A DNA stretch of 64,000 nt from Heterobasidion occidentale (GCA_039111635.1 JBCAQO010000013.1:806001-870000); one strand, 5' to 3'; shown: positions 32,723 to 43,702, numbered from the stretch's first letter. Notes: generated from the letters alone by a model not told the origin. Numbers and translations are program-made.

Positions 32723-33995
32723 CTATACCCGCACCAACACGCCCATATACAGCACTTGCGTAACGGCGACGACAAACAGAAAAGTGATGCGACGCGAACG
32801 CTGCGCGTGCGACACTGTACCTACGGCTGCGGGCGCACCAGATACGTCAGGGAGGACGACGGAGCGCAGGGAGCGGAGCTGTTCGAGTGAGCAAAGTAAG
32901 GCAATGTGAATGAGCAGAAAAGGGGTATCAGGAAGGGACGTACAAGGAAGAAGGCATTCGCAAGGAACGCGTAGAGGAAGACGAGCGTCCAGATGGTGCG
33001 CCCCGCTTTGAGCAGGCCAGCTGTCAGCGTGAGGATCACGCTAGAAACATGCACCCCCTTTGTCAATGGTTCATCCGCGATCGAGAGGATATATTCCACG
33101 CACCCGACAAACTTGTAGCCGCAGTAAGCCATGAGATCTACGACGGGGGACGAGCTCTGTATGCCCAAGATATAACATCCGACCTTGAGGACGAGAAAGT
33201 CGGCAAAGACGATGAAGAGGGCGGTGGTGGCGGTGAGGCCGAGGATCTCTGGGTCGAAGCGGGACTGGAGACCAGACTGGAGTGCGGCCAGCAGTATGTA
33301 CGTGACGAAGGCCATCACTGAAAGGAAAGATCAGACGTGCCACAGCGGTGAAGAAAACGCGATGGGGAGCGGAGACGCACCGGGGATGTACAGGTCGGGG
33401 GAGTTGATGTCGTCGCGGGGCGGCTGGAACTCGCTATGCCCCTGCTCGGAGCGCCACATCCTTCGCGTCCACGGACGGTGGCGCCATGGGAAGAGGACGA
33501 GACGGAGCTTGCGGATGACGTACGAATTTGAGACGTTGAAGTGGTGTTTGAGGTGCGTGACGGGGATCATCCCGCCCAGCTAGATATCGAGGATCGACAA
33601 GTTAGCACGCCGGCGGGCCAGAGGAGCGCGAACGCAAGGACGGGGGCGCGCACGTTTCGTTGGACGTAGTCCTGGCCTGCAGCGACTGCGTTGTGGCCGA
33701 GCTGCATGCCGAGCGAGGCGGTCGCGCCGTCGATGCCCCACGCAGAGAAATCAGGGACTCCATGGGCGTGTGGTTGCGCCTGTGGATGTTGCGTGTGCGG
33801 CTGGGGTGCGGCGGGGTGGAGGGGCTGGAACTGGCTGTAAGGTGGGTTGGGCGCGGGTGCGGGGGGCGAGGACGTGTATCGCTGGTAGCCGTGGGGGGAG
33901 ACGGGCGTCGCGGGGGGCTCTGGGATGAACGCAGGGTGTGTGGGGACGGGGTGCTGGAGGGGAGGCGGGGAGCGGGAGGAGTAGTAGTTGGCCAT
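32723..33995 (-). CDS. YIF1: Yif1-family COPII vesicle/Golgi membrane protein
   Basis: Model: complement(join(32723..32878, 32944..33317, 33381..33579, 33654..33995)), 356 residues. All three introns (65, 63 and 74 nt) keep phase. Residues 1-90 are a Pro/His/Gln-rich cytosolic tail starting MANYYSSRSPPPL. Then come SLGMQLGHNAVAAGQDYVQR and the conserved VTHLKHHFNVSNSYVIRKLR, LVLFPWRHRPWTRR and DINSPDLYIPVMAFVTYILL. Membrane segments follow: VMAFVTYILLAAL, ALFIVFADFLVLKVGCYIL, the region after SPVVDLMAYCGYKFV, WTLVFLYAFLANAFFLLRSL and a C-terminal segment FLFVVAVTQVLYMGVLV. In yeast Yif1 works with Yip1 in ER-to-Golgi vesicle formation. Length and topology fit. It is transcribed divergently from the C9-methyltransferase. 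Confidence 0.95.
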
Positions 33996-34119
33996 GTCGA
34001 GTGGACAGCCGTCTTTGCTTCGGCGCAGCGACGTGGTGGATGACCCTAACCCCAGGGACGCGTGCGGCGAGCGTGTATAAAAATGGGGCGGCTGCTGGCA
34101 ACAACTCGTCGCGTCCGCC
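33996..34119. promoter_or_regulatory. Shared 124-bp divergent promoter of YIF1 and sphingolipid C9-methyltransferase
   Basis: Start codons of the two opposed genes are only 124 bp apart. GTGTATAAAAATGG at 34073-34086, about 45 bp before the plus-strand ATG, is a TATA-like site. No clear TATA is seen towards YIF1. Confidence 0.6.
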
Positions 34120-36238
34120 ATGTCGCACTCGCCCAAGCTCACAAATGTCCCGGCCATAAAGAACGCACCGCTCGTCGGCCTCGCAGAGGGCAGCGGCTCC
34201 TTCAGCAACATCCACCTCGGCGCCCTTGTCATCGTCGTCCCATGGCTCGTCAAGCGCATCCTTCCCCTCGTCAGCCGCGGCGGTTTCAAGACTTACCTCT
34301 TCCTCGTTCTGCTCCTTGGCGTGCCCATCACCGTTGGCTACTGGACTCTCATGTCCCGCATTGGCTCCCGCAAGAACGAAAAGGTCACCCTCCCCGGCAA
34401 GGACATCGAAGAGTACATCACCATCCATGACCCCGTCCTCCGCGAAAAGTACCACGGCAAGGAGAAGATCCCCATGCAAGTCTTCCACGACGCGTACTTT
34501 GACGGCAAGATCGACATTAACGGTACGCTCGCCTTTCCTCGCGTCTCTTTGCCTGTTGACACGTCACTTCGTTCAGGCGACGTCCTCGAGATTCTGGAGC
34601 AGCGTCATGACTTCACGAAGATGGTCTTCACCCCGGAGCTCTTCAAATACGTCTTCACTCGCTTCATCCCCGAAGTCATCGTCCACTCTCAGAGCCAAGA
34701 CGAGGAACAGGTCCGCGACCATTACGACAGTACGTCCCCTTCGCTTCCTTCCTCCCGTCCGTACTCTGACGCGTTCGTCCCGCGTAGGAGGCGACGACTT
34801 CTACGAATGGTGCCTAACGACGTCCTTCGCTTCCCCATGTCGCGTTCTAACACCCCTTGCCCCTCCCCAGGTTCCTCGGCCCTCGCATGATCTACACCTC
34901 CGGCGTCGTCACCTCCCTCACCGAACCCCAGACCCTCGAACAGCTCCAGGACAACAAGCTCGCCATCGTCTGCTCCAAGCTCGATCTCCAGCCCACCGAC
35001 AACCTCCTTGACATCGGCTGCGGATGGGGCACCCTCGCCGCGTACGCGCACAAGAACTTCGGCTGCTCCGTCACTGGCATCACCCTCGGCAGGAACCAGA
35101 CCGCGTTCGGAAACGCGCGCATCGCGAACAATGGCGGCGACCCCTCGCGCGCTAAGATCGTCTGCTGCGACTACCGCGACATCCCCGGCGGGCCTGGCAC
35201 CTACAACAAGATCGTCAGCTTGGAGATGGCCGAGGTGCGTCTCCTCTCATCTCTTTCTTTGCTTCGGACCGGTGCTCAGATGGGATGCGTAGCATGTCGG
35301 TGTTCGTCACTATTCGGCTTTCCTGCGTCAGGTATACGACCTCCTTGATGACGACGGTGTCTTCGTCTTCCAAGTCGCCGGTCTGCGTCCATGCTGGCAA
35401 TACGAGGACCTGATCTGGTACGCCCTCTCTTCCATCCTGCTCTACGTGCGTTCCCGCTCACCTTTGTCTTCCCAGGGGTCTCTTCATGAACAAGTACGTC
35501 TTCCCCGGCGCCGACGCGAGCGCCTCTCTCGGCTGGGTCGTCAACCACCTCGAGGCGGCCGGCTTCGAGGTCAAGAACATCGACGTGCTCGGCGTGCACT
35601 ACTCGGCGACCATCTGGCACTGGTATAACAACTGGGTCTCGAACAAGGACAAGGTCGTCGAGAAGTACGGCGACCGCTGGTACAGGATCTGGGCCTTCTT
35701 CCTCGCGTGGTCGGTCATCATCGCTCGGTGCGTGCCGTTCTTTGTTGTATCTTTTGCTTTTGGTGCTAACGCGTTCGTGCGTAGTCACGGAGGCTCCTCT
35801 GTCTTCCAGTTCACGCTGCACAAGAACCTCAACGCCTACCCGCGCATCCTCGGCGTCCCCAACCACGCCTCTATCCACATCACCCCCACCAATGTCCTCG
35901 TTTACGTCCCCCCCCCCCCTCTCCCTCCTCCCCTCCCCACACACTTACTCACGCACCCACCTCTTCCCCGCCAGACCCGCTCTCTGAGCGCCGCTTCGAG
36001 CGCGCCCTGCCCCCGCCCGACCTCCCTTCTCACGGCACGGCACGTATATACCCGCCCGGTCGCGTCGTCTACGCGTGCACAGTGCGTCGGAGGGGCCGCA
36101 GCAGGCGGCGCGGACGGACGGACTTTTTTTTTGTTTTTTATTCACTGCTCACGGCATGAGTTTCTGCTCACGATGCAAAGTTACCCTACGACTCGAATAT
36201 ATCTCTGCGCGCGCCGTCGCTGCTGCTGCCGACTTTGA
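34120..36238 (+). CDS. Sphingolipid C9-methyltransferase
   Basis: Model: join(34120..34522, 34577..34729, 34788..34809, 34871..35234, 35293..35417, 35476..35727, 35785..36238). The first six junctions are in phase. Residues 35-85 hold two membrane segments (LGALVIVVPWLVKRIL, YLFLVLLLGVPITVGYW). The SAM-binding CFA-synthase-like fold follows: RMIYTSGVVTSLTEPQTLEQ, LLDIGCGWGTLAAYAHK, CSVTGITLGRNQ and VYDLLDDDGVFVFQVAG. GLFMNKYVFPGADASASLGW, HYSATIWHWYNNW and TLHKNLNAYPRIL complete it. These proteins methylate C9 of the 4,8-sphingadienine base in the ER on the way to fungal glucosylceramide. Exon 3 is only 22 nt. After GVPNHASIHITPTN the ending is uncertain: a long C homopolymer (about 35910) may hide a frameshift or intron, so the true stop may lie before 36238. 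Confidence 0.93.
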
Positions 36239-36390
36239 CTTGAAAGAAATGATGAAGATCAGGATGGAGTGTCCGTTTCACAAGACACGATTTGATGAGC
36301 TCTACACTGTCTACTCCACGCTGTTTACTGTGTTTTCTGGTCAACCGACATCGCAAATTGCGTAGCACCTCAGGTATACTATGTATACCA
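36239..36390. other. Short intergenic between convergent genes
   Basis: The 3' regions of the C9-methyltransferase (plus) and the next BTB gene (minus) meet here. No further feature seen. Confidence 0.5.
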
Positions 36391-37437
36391 CTATCGCTGG
36401 CGGAGGAACCTTGAGAGAACCGGAGGGAATAGCAGTAAGTATCCTATGTTGACGTTGAACACGGAGACGAATGCACGCACCAGTGCGATCGCTTTGTTGA
36501 CTGCCTCGGAGAGAAGTTGTTGTAAGCGTGGTATGCATTTCGTTGTATCCCTGTACAGGATTTTTTTACCGGAACTAGATGTTAGGTGTTTACAATCAAT
36601 GACTTTCTTAAAGTCGTCGCCCTTGTCGGCAATGATGCATCCAGTGATCGGTCTTCTCTCCAAAGCCTGCCCTACCCGAGTCAACCATGCCCACGCATAC
36701 TCGGGTGCACGCCATCCTCCCCCAGATGGACCTGGAACAAAGCAGACGGAACACGATGTACAATCACAAAGCATGCAGCCGGGAATGACTCGGAGCCAGT
36801 CCTGGGAGGTGGCCACTTTGGATGCAGCTGTAGCACAATTTCGATGATAGGACAGAAGGCGATAGTATTGTTCTCCAGATATACGGTCCAGGTAGCGAGA
36901 GGGGGTCGTCAATGGGAATTGCAGACTAGTGCGCGCCGCCCCCGCCGCCACCTCTGGGAATCCATACTGGCAGGCAATCGCATACACGCTGTGGGGCTCC
37001 CACAGGATTGCTTTTTTCAATGACTCCTCTACAAATCCATTGAACGCCTTGAAGCGATATTTCCGTGAAGGTCCAATCACAAAGCGCAAGTCGTCCATCC
37101 GCGCTACAATCGGCGAAGGGACCGGATAGATCTTCCGAAGTACAAAATCGAGCGTGTTCGCGTCCTCCTCGAGTGCGATGACTCGTAACCTATCCTGATG
37201 TTCATCGGTGTCTATGAGATGGGAAGGCTGAGGCATATTAAACATATCCTTGAAGACGGGGGACGCAAGTGAAAGGATGACCTTATGAACCCGAAAATCG
37301 ACATGATCAGAGGAACGTAGTATGACGTCTGCGTCGGCCTCGTCGAAAGGAGATGATGCGTGTCCACTCTTGGACACTTTGGGCACTGTGACCGAAGATG
37401 TGCTTTTCTGTACCTGAGGTGAAGTGACCTTGAGCAC
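36391..37437 (-). CDS. BTB/POZ-domain protein gene 2
   Basis: An uninterrupted frame of 348 codons. The BTB domain lies at about residues 30-125 (EADADVILRSSDHVDFRVHK, LASPVFKDMFNMPQP, ANTLDFVLRKIYPVPSP), followed by GPSRKYRFKAFNGFVEESLK and AIACQYGFPEVAAGAA, then GEQYYRLLSYHRNCA. A cysteine pair group (CMLCDCTSCSVC) and GWRAPEYAWAWLTRVGQ are shared by all paralogues here. The frame has no ATG near its 5' end: the first codon is GTG with a TGA two codons upstream. An ATG at 37439 is in another frame, so a small exon or damage at the start is likely. Its 5' end is 4 bp from the stop of BTB gene 3. Function within the family is unknown. Confidence 0.8.
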   Translation of the reverse strand: MLKVTSPQVQKSTSSVTVPKVSKSGHASSPFDEADADVILRSSDHVDFRVHKVILSLASPVFKDMFNMPQPSHLIDTDEHQDRLRVIALEEDANTLDFVLRKIYPVPSPIVARMDDLRFVIGPSRKYRFKAFNGFVEESLKKAILWEPHSVYAIACQYGFPEVAAGAARTSLQFPLTTPSRYLDRISGEQYYRLLSYHRNCATAASKVATSQDWLRVIPGCMLCDCTSCSVCFVPGPSGGGWRAPEYAWAWLTRVGQALERRPITGCIIADKGDDFKKVIDCKHLTSSSGKKILYRDTTKCIPRLQQLLSEAVNKAIALVRAFVSVFNVNIGYLLLFPPVLSRFLRQR

Positions 37438-37440
37438 ATA

Positions 37441-38072
37441 TCACGTAGAAATGTTAACCATAAGAATCGAAAGAATATTGACGCCTACCGTTGCAACCGC
37501 CTTCCTAACCGCTTGCTCTAAAAGGCTCCGAAATCGACTTATACCATTCCTTGTATCCCATGAACGACACTCATCAGGTTCTGAATCATCATATACCATA
37601 GAGACACTAGAACGCCGGCAATGTAGAATTGGTGGGACTTCAATAGGGTCATCAATAACACCACCCGGCCGTTCTTTCAAAGCAACACCTGCACGAGCCA
37701 AATATGTCCACAATTGTGGCGGCGCCTGCCATGGCTTGGATGATCGTGACAAATTGGTGGAATCCTGAGTGAAGCATGTAGAACACGGAGCCGCAGGACT
37801 ACCATCAAAAAGAACGCCAGAGCAAGTCGCAAACCACTTGTCAGAGGAAAGCACTTTGTCCACGGCATCGGCGCAGTCACGACGATACTGTATAAGACGG
37901 AAATATTGCTCGCCAGAAATGAGTTTCAGATACTGGGAGTGTGTCATCAACGGCAGTGCCAAACTGGCCTCCGCCGCTCTCTGCGCTACATCATCAAGTT
38001 CGTACTAGCAAGCGATCGCATACACACTGATGGGCGCCCGTTGCATTGCAGCATTCAGCTGCTCCTCCACAA
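37441..38072 (-). pseudogene. BTB gene 3, C-terminal half
   Basis: Downstream half of a BTB gene: VVEEQLNAAMQRAPISVYAI, then a TAG where paralogues read on, then LALPLMTHSQYLKLISGEQY, CSTCFTQD and WQAPPQLWTYLARAGVALKE, ending VNIST at 37441. Its BTB domain lies at 39916-40245. The intervening 38073-39915 is a DNA element, and the join restores the conserved EGFVEE seen in paralogues. Confidence 0.85.
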
Positions 38073-39915
38073 CATCAGCAAATCGGCACAACTCTTAAGT
38101 GGTCTGAGATGTCTGAACTCTGTCTTAGAGTTCTGAGGGCTTCTGCCGCCTCTGAGTATTCTAAACTCAGACATTACTCAGAACTATCCAGAATGATAAA
38201 CAGGAATCAAGACAGTAGCATACTTGTAATACTTGCTCTTGTATGCAGGCTTGCTGCTTTACGGAGCGGGTGCAAGTATAGTAAGGGAAGATAATGAACG
38301 GAAAGTAAGAGAAACAGAAGTGATTAGCGCGGGCGGAGGTGGGTGGCGGTGGCAAGAGAAAACAGCTAGCCTGGGCTCGTCGAAAGAAGACGAGCCCAGA
38401 CTCATCTTGTGCGAGTGCGGGCAGGGATCGGTGGCAGTAGCGAGAGGGCACAAACACAGGCGGAGACGGTGGGGGAAGGACCGGCCTGCACTCGTCTTGA
38501 ACGAGTGCGGGAAGAGGAGCTGGTAGGCGATGGCGGCGGCGAGACCAGACAAGGCAAGACCAGACGACGCAAGACTGCGCTCGTCTTGTACGAGAGTGGG
38601 CAGAGATGATGCGCTCGTCTTGAACGAGTGCGGACAGAGGCGGTGTTGGACGGCGGCAGCGGCGAGACAAGAGGAGGCGTGCACACGCTCGTCGTACAAG
38701 ACGAGCATGGGAAGAGGTGAAGATGCTGGATGGTGTCGGCGGCAAGACAAGACGAGAGGTGCCCACGCTCGTACAAGACGAGCGTGAGCAGAGGCGGTCG
38801 TGGACGGCGGCGGCGGCGGCGGGGAGAGCAAGCAGGAAGGCAGCAATAATGTGTTGACGTGGCAGCGGCACGTGCCATCGCCACGTCACTGTCAATGCGT
38901 CGTTTCGCGTGCTGCCTCTTGCTCTCACCACCGCACTACCACCGCCCACTTCCCTGCCCGCACTCGTTTTGTCGTCTTCTCTCGATATGCTATCGCTACC
39001 GCTGCCGATCCTCGCCCACGCTCGCACAAGACGAGAGTTCTCGATGCCTTCTGCCTGTGCCTGTTTCCTCTCGCTGACCCTCTCGCTGCCGCCGCCAACC
39101 TTGCCCGTGCTCGTACCCTCTCGCTAACCCTCTCGCTGGCAACACCAACCTTGCCCGCGCCTGGACTCTCTCGCTGCCGCTACTGATCCCCGCCTGCGCT
39201 CGCGCAAGACGAGTGCGGGCTCGTCTTCTTTCGATCCCGCCGCAGACCTGTGCCCTTGCTCGCACAAGGGCTCTCGATGCCTTCTGCCCGTGCCCATACC
39301 CTCTTGCTGACCCTCTTGCTGCCTCCGCCAACCTTGTCTGCGCCTGTCCCCTCTCACTGCCTCCGCCGGTCCTCGCCCGTGCTCGCACAAGACGAGTGCG
39401 GGCTTGTATGCTTGTATTTTCTCGCTGCCGCCGCCCACCTGTCCCCGCGCTCTCACAAGTCGAGTGTGGGCTCATAACCTCTCGCTGCCGCCGCCCACTT
39501 TGCCCATACTCTCTCGCTACCGCTGCCGATCTTCACCCGCGCACGCACAAGACGAGCGCGCGCTCTCGCTGAGTCTGAGATGGAGAATCATGTGTCACTC
39601 ACGATCCGGCGTGCTCATTTTAAATGCTGGGCTGTTCTCTGTTCGTAGTATTTTACATAGAGTAGAATGGAAATATTTTGATGGTGATGATGTCATATGG
39701 AATGCCTGCGCGAGGCTGCAGATGGGGTCTGAGCTACTGACCAAATCTCTGGCCTTCGTTCTGGATGGGCTCTGACAGGTCTGAACTAAGATAGATTCAG
39801 AAAAGTAACCTCCTGACGGCAGTCTCGTTCTGACCTCTGATTGGTCTGAACTGTTTGAGTTCAGAACATTCAGAAGCTCTCAGACCTAGGTCAGACATCG
39901 GCTGATTTGCTGATG
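38073..39915 (+). mobile_element. Foldback-type DNA element with CATCAGCAAATC termini, duplication AA
   Basis: Left end CATCAGCAAATCGGC; the right end's reverse complement is CATCAGCAAATCAGCC. Subterminal regions are crowded with TCTGA/TTCAGA motifs (38,100-38,200 and 39,720-39,900). The interior is two arms of GC-rich repeats in opposite orientation: CGAGTGCGGGCAGGGATCGG with GGTGGCAGTAGCGAGAGG near 38,410 is matched by the reverse complement of 39,510-39,560. Short palindromes such as CTCGTCTTGTACGAG recur in the left arm. The element encodes no transposase and is flanked by AA on both sides. The host BTB frame resumes when the element plus AA is removed. Long open frames on both strands are repeat artefacts. 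Confidence 0.8.
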
Positions 39916-40245
39916 AAAACCCTCGAACAACTCGAAGCAGTACTTCTGCACGGCTCGGAACACGGGATAAAGGTCGTCCAAGCCTCCGATTGTTGGCGAT
40001 CGCACTGGATAAATCGTTCGAAGGATAAAGTCGAGTGTCTTTGCATCCTCCTCGAGCATGACAACTGGCAGGCCATCGCGACACTCATCATCCTTTGGCT
40101 GAGAAGGCTGTGGTAAGCCCAGCATGTCTTTGAAGACCGAGGATGCAACCCAAAGAATAGTCTTGTGCACATGAAAATCGACGGAATCCGAGGATCGTAG
40201 AATGATATACGCATGGGCGTGAAACAAAGCACTGGAGCATGCCAA
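39916..40245 (-). pseudogene. BTB gene 3, N-terminal half
   Basis: BTB domain: AYIILRSSDSVDFHVHKTIL, VASSVFKDMLGLPQPSQ, KTLDFILRTIYPVRSP, then KYCFELFEGF where the element begins. No clear in-frame ATG is seen at the 5' end. It pairs with the half at 37441-38072. Confidence 0.85.
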
Positions 40246-40341
40246 TCGGAGAATGTAGCAGAAACTTGAGTCGTCTATTCGACTATCCCGGGTGGAGGGA
40301 CCTTACAAGGTTTGGATGAGCGAGAATTTCAGATTCATGCA

Positions 40342-41276
40342 TCACGGAAATGAAAGGTCAATATTTACCTGCGCGACCGCCCTATTGAACTTCTTGACAA
40401 GGAGCCGGCGAAATTGCTTGAAACCCTTTGTTGTATCCCTGTAACGTGAAGATGGATAGCCATGGCCACAGGATAGCACTGTATCAAAGTCGTCGCCCTC
40501 GTCGGCAATGACGCACTGGCTGCTCGGTGTCTCTCTCAAGGCAAGCCCAACTCTGATCAAATATGTCCACAGATATAAAGGCGCATACCATCTTTTCTGA
40601 GATGCGGATGGCCCCTGAGCCTGGGTATAACATCCACATGTCGCTGAGTTCTCAAATACAGTGGCGGGGATTGGTTGGAACCAACTTGTAGAAGAAGCCA
40701 CATCAGTTGTGGCTGCAACACACTTCTGCCGATATAGCAAGAGACGATGATACTGCTCGCCGCAAATGCCATCAAGATATCGGGAAGGGGTCGTCAATGG
40801 TAGTGACAAGCTGGCTTCCGCTGCTTTTGCTGCTGCACCAGGATATCTGTACTTGCAGGCAAGCGCATACACACTGATAGGCTCCCATGTCAATGCCTTC
40901 TTCAACGATTCTTCCGCGAATCCTTCAAATATACTGAAAAAGTATTTCTGTGAAGGGCCAAGTACAACCGCAGGTCATCCAACTTTGTGATTACCGGCGA
41001 TGGGATAGGATAGATCATCCGGAGCATGAAGTCAACCGTCTGTGCATCCTCCTCAAGCATAACGATCGGTAAGCCATCGCGGTGCTCGTCGATCGACTGA
41101 GAAGTCTGTGGTAGGCTGAGCATATCTTCGAAAATAGGCGATGCGACTGAGAGGATAAGCTTGTGCACGCGAAAATCCACATAGTCCGATGAACGCAAGA
41201 TCAAGTCCGAGTTTCCCTGCCGGTTAAATGGGGGCAAGGCATCTTTGATTTCAGATAACTGTGGCACAGCGATCAA
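40342..41276 (-). pseudogene. BTB gene 4, single frameshift
   Basis: Starts MIAVPQLSEIKDALPPFN at 41276. The BTB domain has NSDLILRSSDYVDFRVHKLI, SVASPIFEDMLSLPQ and QTVDFMLRMIYPIPSP. At about 40,967 one base is missing: the frame reads LDDLRLYLALHR where paralogues read LDDLRFVLGPS. The correct frame then continues from 40,950 to a stop at 40342: FSIFEGFAEESLKKAL, YALACKYRYPGAAAKAAEAS, GEQYHRLLLYRQKC, CGCYTQ and LYLWTYLIRVGLALRE. Everything else matches a functional paralogue, so damage is recent or is a base-call error. Confidence 0.85.
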
Positions 41277-41341
41277 TGCTGGTTCTTTGCAGATCTTCGG
41301 AGAGGGGATCTAAGATGTGCAAGAAATAAGATGGTTTGCAT

Positions 41342-42319
41342 TTAGTGGCAGGAGTAAAGATTGTACGTAGTACATACCGTTCCGATCGCCCAGCGGATCG
41401 TTTTTGAAAGGAATTGCCGAGTTTGATCCTGGTCATTGGTTGTATCGAGTATGTGACGACATTCAGACGAGTGATCTGAATAAGCCTGATCGACAGATGA
41501 ACTTGAATGTCGGCAATGCAGAACGGTAGAGGCCACGACATTCTGGTCAGTACTTATCGTCAAGCGACTTCGTTTCTCATTCGACGGAATGGGAGGTTGA
41601 GTAGAGAACCTCCACAGATGTAGTGGCGTATGTAGCGTTTTGGAGGATTGTGATAGATCTTCGCCCTTGGTGAAACATACGGAACATGGACTGCCACTGT
41701 GCAAAGCGCGGCCGGAGCTGATGAGGGCTTTGCGCACTGCATCGATGCAGGCACAATGGTACTGAACAAGACGATAATATTGTTCGCCAGATATATATTT
41801 GAGGAATCGAGAGTGGGTCATCAGCGGTAGCTCCAAGCTGGTTTCTGCTGCCTCTGCTGCAATATCAGCAAATCCGAAGTGACAGGCGATGGCATAGACA
41901 CTGATGGGCTCCCGTTGCAGAGCGTCCCTCAACGATTCCTCCACAAACCCATCAAACACCTTGAGAGCGTACTTTCGAGAAGGCGCGATGATAGAATGAA
42001 GGTCATCCAGTTGTGTAATCCTTGGAGATCGTACTGGATAGACTGTCCGAAGTATGAAGTCGAGCGTCTTCGCGTCCTCTTCGAGCATAAGGATGGGTAG
42101 TTCATTACCCGTTGGCTGAGCAGGCTGAGGCTGATTGAGCATGTCTTTGAAGATAGGAGACGCGACTGAAAGGATAGTCTTGTGTACATGAAAATCGAAC
42201 AAATCCGAGGAACGCAGGATGATATCTGCATCTGCCTGATCGAATGGTGCATCTGCCTGGCCGAATGGTGGTGATGGAGGTCTGGTCTCAGGTGGTTCGG
42301 TCTCTGTGGTGTCTGACAT
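41342..42319 (-). CDS. BTB/POZ-domain protein gene 5, intact
   Basis: A complete frame of 325 residues from MSDTTETEPPETRPPSPPFG. The BTB domain is at about residues 25-115 (QADADIILRSSDLFDFHVHK, SVASPIFKDMLNQPQP, DAKTLDFILRTVYPVRSP). BACK-like helices follow (SRKYALKVFDGFVEESLRDA, YAIACHFGFADIAAEAAETS), then GEQYYRLVQYHCAC and a CSVC pair. The C-terminal third is divergent and Ser-rich. It is the only member of the local family with a clean ATG-to-stop frame. The last codons (after IRWAIGT) may be intronic, because GTATGT follows. Plus-strand frames across it are shadows. Confidence 0.88.
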   Translation of the reverse strand: MSDTTETEPPETRPPSPPFGQADAPFDQADADIILRSSDLFDFHVHKTILSVASPIFKDMLNQPQPAQPTGNELPILMLEEDAKTLDFILRTVYPVRSPRITQLDDLHSIIAPSRKYALKVFDGFVEESLRDALQREPISVYAIACHFGFADIAAEAAETSLELPLMTHSRFLKYISGEQYYRLVQYHCACIDAVRKALISSGRALHSGSPCSVCFTKGEDLSQSSKTLHTPLHLWRFSTQPPIPSNEKRSRLTISTDQNVVASTVLHCRHSSSSVDQAYSDHSSECRHILDTTNDQDQTRQFLSKTIRWAIGTVCTTYNLYSCH

Positions 42320-42767
42320 GCTGACTGTTATAAGTGCATAGTTCAGAGAGTGAGATAGATGTTCAACGTAAGAGGACGAACTTGAATTTCCGTCAGGTCC
42401 CAGTTCATCAAGGTGTGTGACAAGGTGCTGATGACGATAACTTGACGATATTGCCTATTGGTTTCTGTAACTTACCTCTTTCAATCATGGGTCTCGCTTT
42501 CTATTTCTGACAAAGTCTCCACAGTCACTGTACCACGATCAAGCTGCACAAGAGAATATATGTTAAGTCCATTAGGATGAATCTCATATCATTATTTCAT
42601 TGTCACGAATATATGAAGACTTTAGCACATCAAGTATGCGAGAGCCAAGGCGATGTGTGCATGGGATAGCAAGCAAAGCTCAGAAAACATAGGTAGCTTC
42701 TGTGTCTTCAAAGAAACACGCGAAATGCAGAAAGCAGGGAATTTAAGGGACAGCGACCTCGAGCTAT
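42320..42767. other. Intergenic between BTB genes
   Basis: Upstream region of BTB gene 5 and 3' region of BTB gene 6. No gene seen. Confidence 0.5.
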
Positions 42768-43139
42768 CTAGTAACTTAGAGGCTCGGCGAAGGCACCTGA
42801 TGCAGGACAGGTTAGGGCTTCTACATATATACATATGTATATACCACTCGCCTTCGCGACTGCTTTAGCAACCGCTATCGCAAGACGCTCGTAAAATGAT
42901 GCCATACCGTCCGTGAGCACTGGTTTGCCATCGGAATATTCACAACGATGGCTCGCAGTAGTCCCAATTGGTTGCGAGCTGATATCCATTACAGAAGTAC
43001 GGCTAGGTGCATATAAGAGCTTTGCTCCGACATGGTCCAATGTGTGCCACACAAACGCTGGTGCCATCCAGAATGTAGACCGGTTTGAGGAATCAGTGTC
43101 GAGTGGATCACGGACGTAGCAACTGCAGGGACCTGATTT
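42768..43139 (-). pseudogene. BTB gene 6, C-terminal part
   Basis: Continues the frame broken at 55026: after the duplicated 15 bp it reads SCYVRDPLDTDSSNRSTFW, MAPAFVWHTLDHVGAKLLY and FYERLAIAVAKAVAKAS, the expected C-terminal region of this family. The last codons after AKAS (GTATAT follows) are probably intronic. Confidence 0.8.
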
Positions 43140-43702
43140 TTTTTTTTTGACAAGCGTTGTATTTACGTAACCACTAACAATAGGTTCAGTTCTACGTAAA
43201 TCGCTATAGCGAGAGCGTCCTCAGGAGGGCGTTCTCGGTCGAGGCAGGAAGAAAATGCATTTACGCACGCTCAGTGTCACGGAGCAGTGTGGGGCTCGGG
43301 GTCTCTGGAGTGGCTCGTTCTCGGGCTTCACAGAGGCCCAATACCCACTAAAACCTCGGGGTGTTGTACCCAGTCAAGTTGTTCCAGATCGTTCGGGAGT
43401 CGTATAAGGTCTTTCCATGTGTTTCGTACTTTCGTCTTCGTCTTGGGTCGCCTGTCCAGTCTGCTGGCTATCACTCGGTCTGTGTTGAGTTTCCTCCTTA
43501 CTTTGTCCGTCCAACGTCTTTTTATGGACTCTGGTGAGTGCGATTTTTCTTGGATGACTTTTTCGCATCGAAGTACCCATATTAGGTGGGCTGCCTCCGC
43601 TATCAGGATTCGTAGTAGTCGGGATCGACCCTTGTCCGACTTTTTTCGCGCGGGGTTGTTCCCTTCTGCTCTCGCGGCGTTTTTGGTGCGCAGTAGTCCT
43701 AC
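43140..43702 (-). pseudogene. Same LINE, C-terminal end
   Basis: Resumes in phase after the DNA element: GLLRTKNAARAEGNNPARKK, LLRILIAEAAHLIWVLRCEK, KVRNTWKDLIRLPNDLEQLD, ending near 43,335. A 3' untranslated region and poly-A follow. Confidence 0.85.

Noticed and set aside
38167..39475. Several long open frames on both strands within the foldback element
   Set aside because: Low-complexity translation of GC-rich inverted arms; no domain and no consistent strand.
41862..41876. TATCAGCAAATCC in BTB gene 5, resembling the CATCAGCAAATC terminus
   Set aside because: It is coding sequence (FGFADI on the minus strand) at a conserved position, with no inverted partner nearby.
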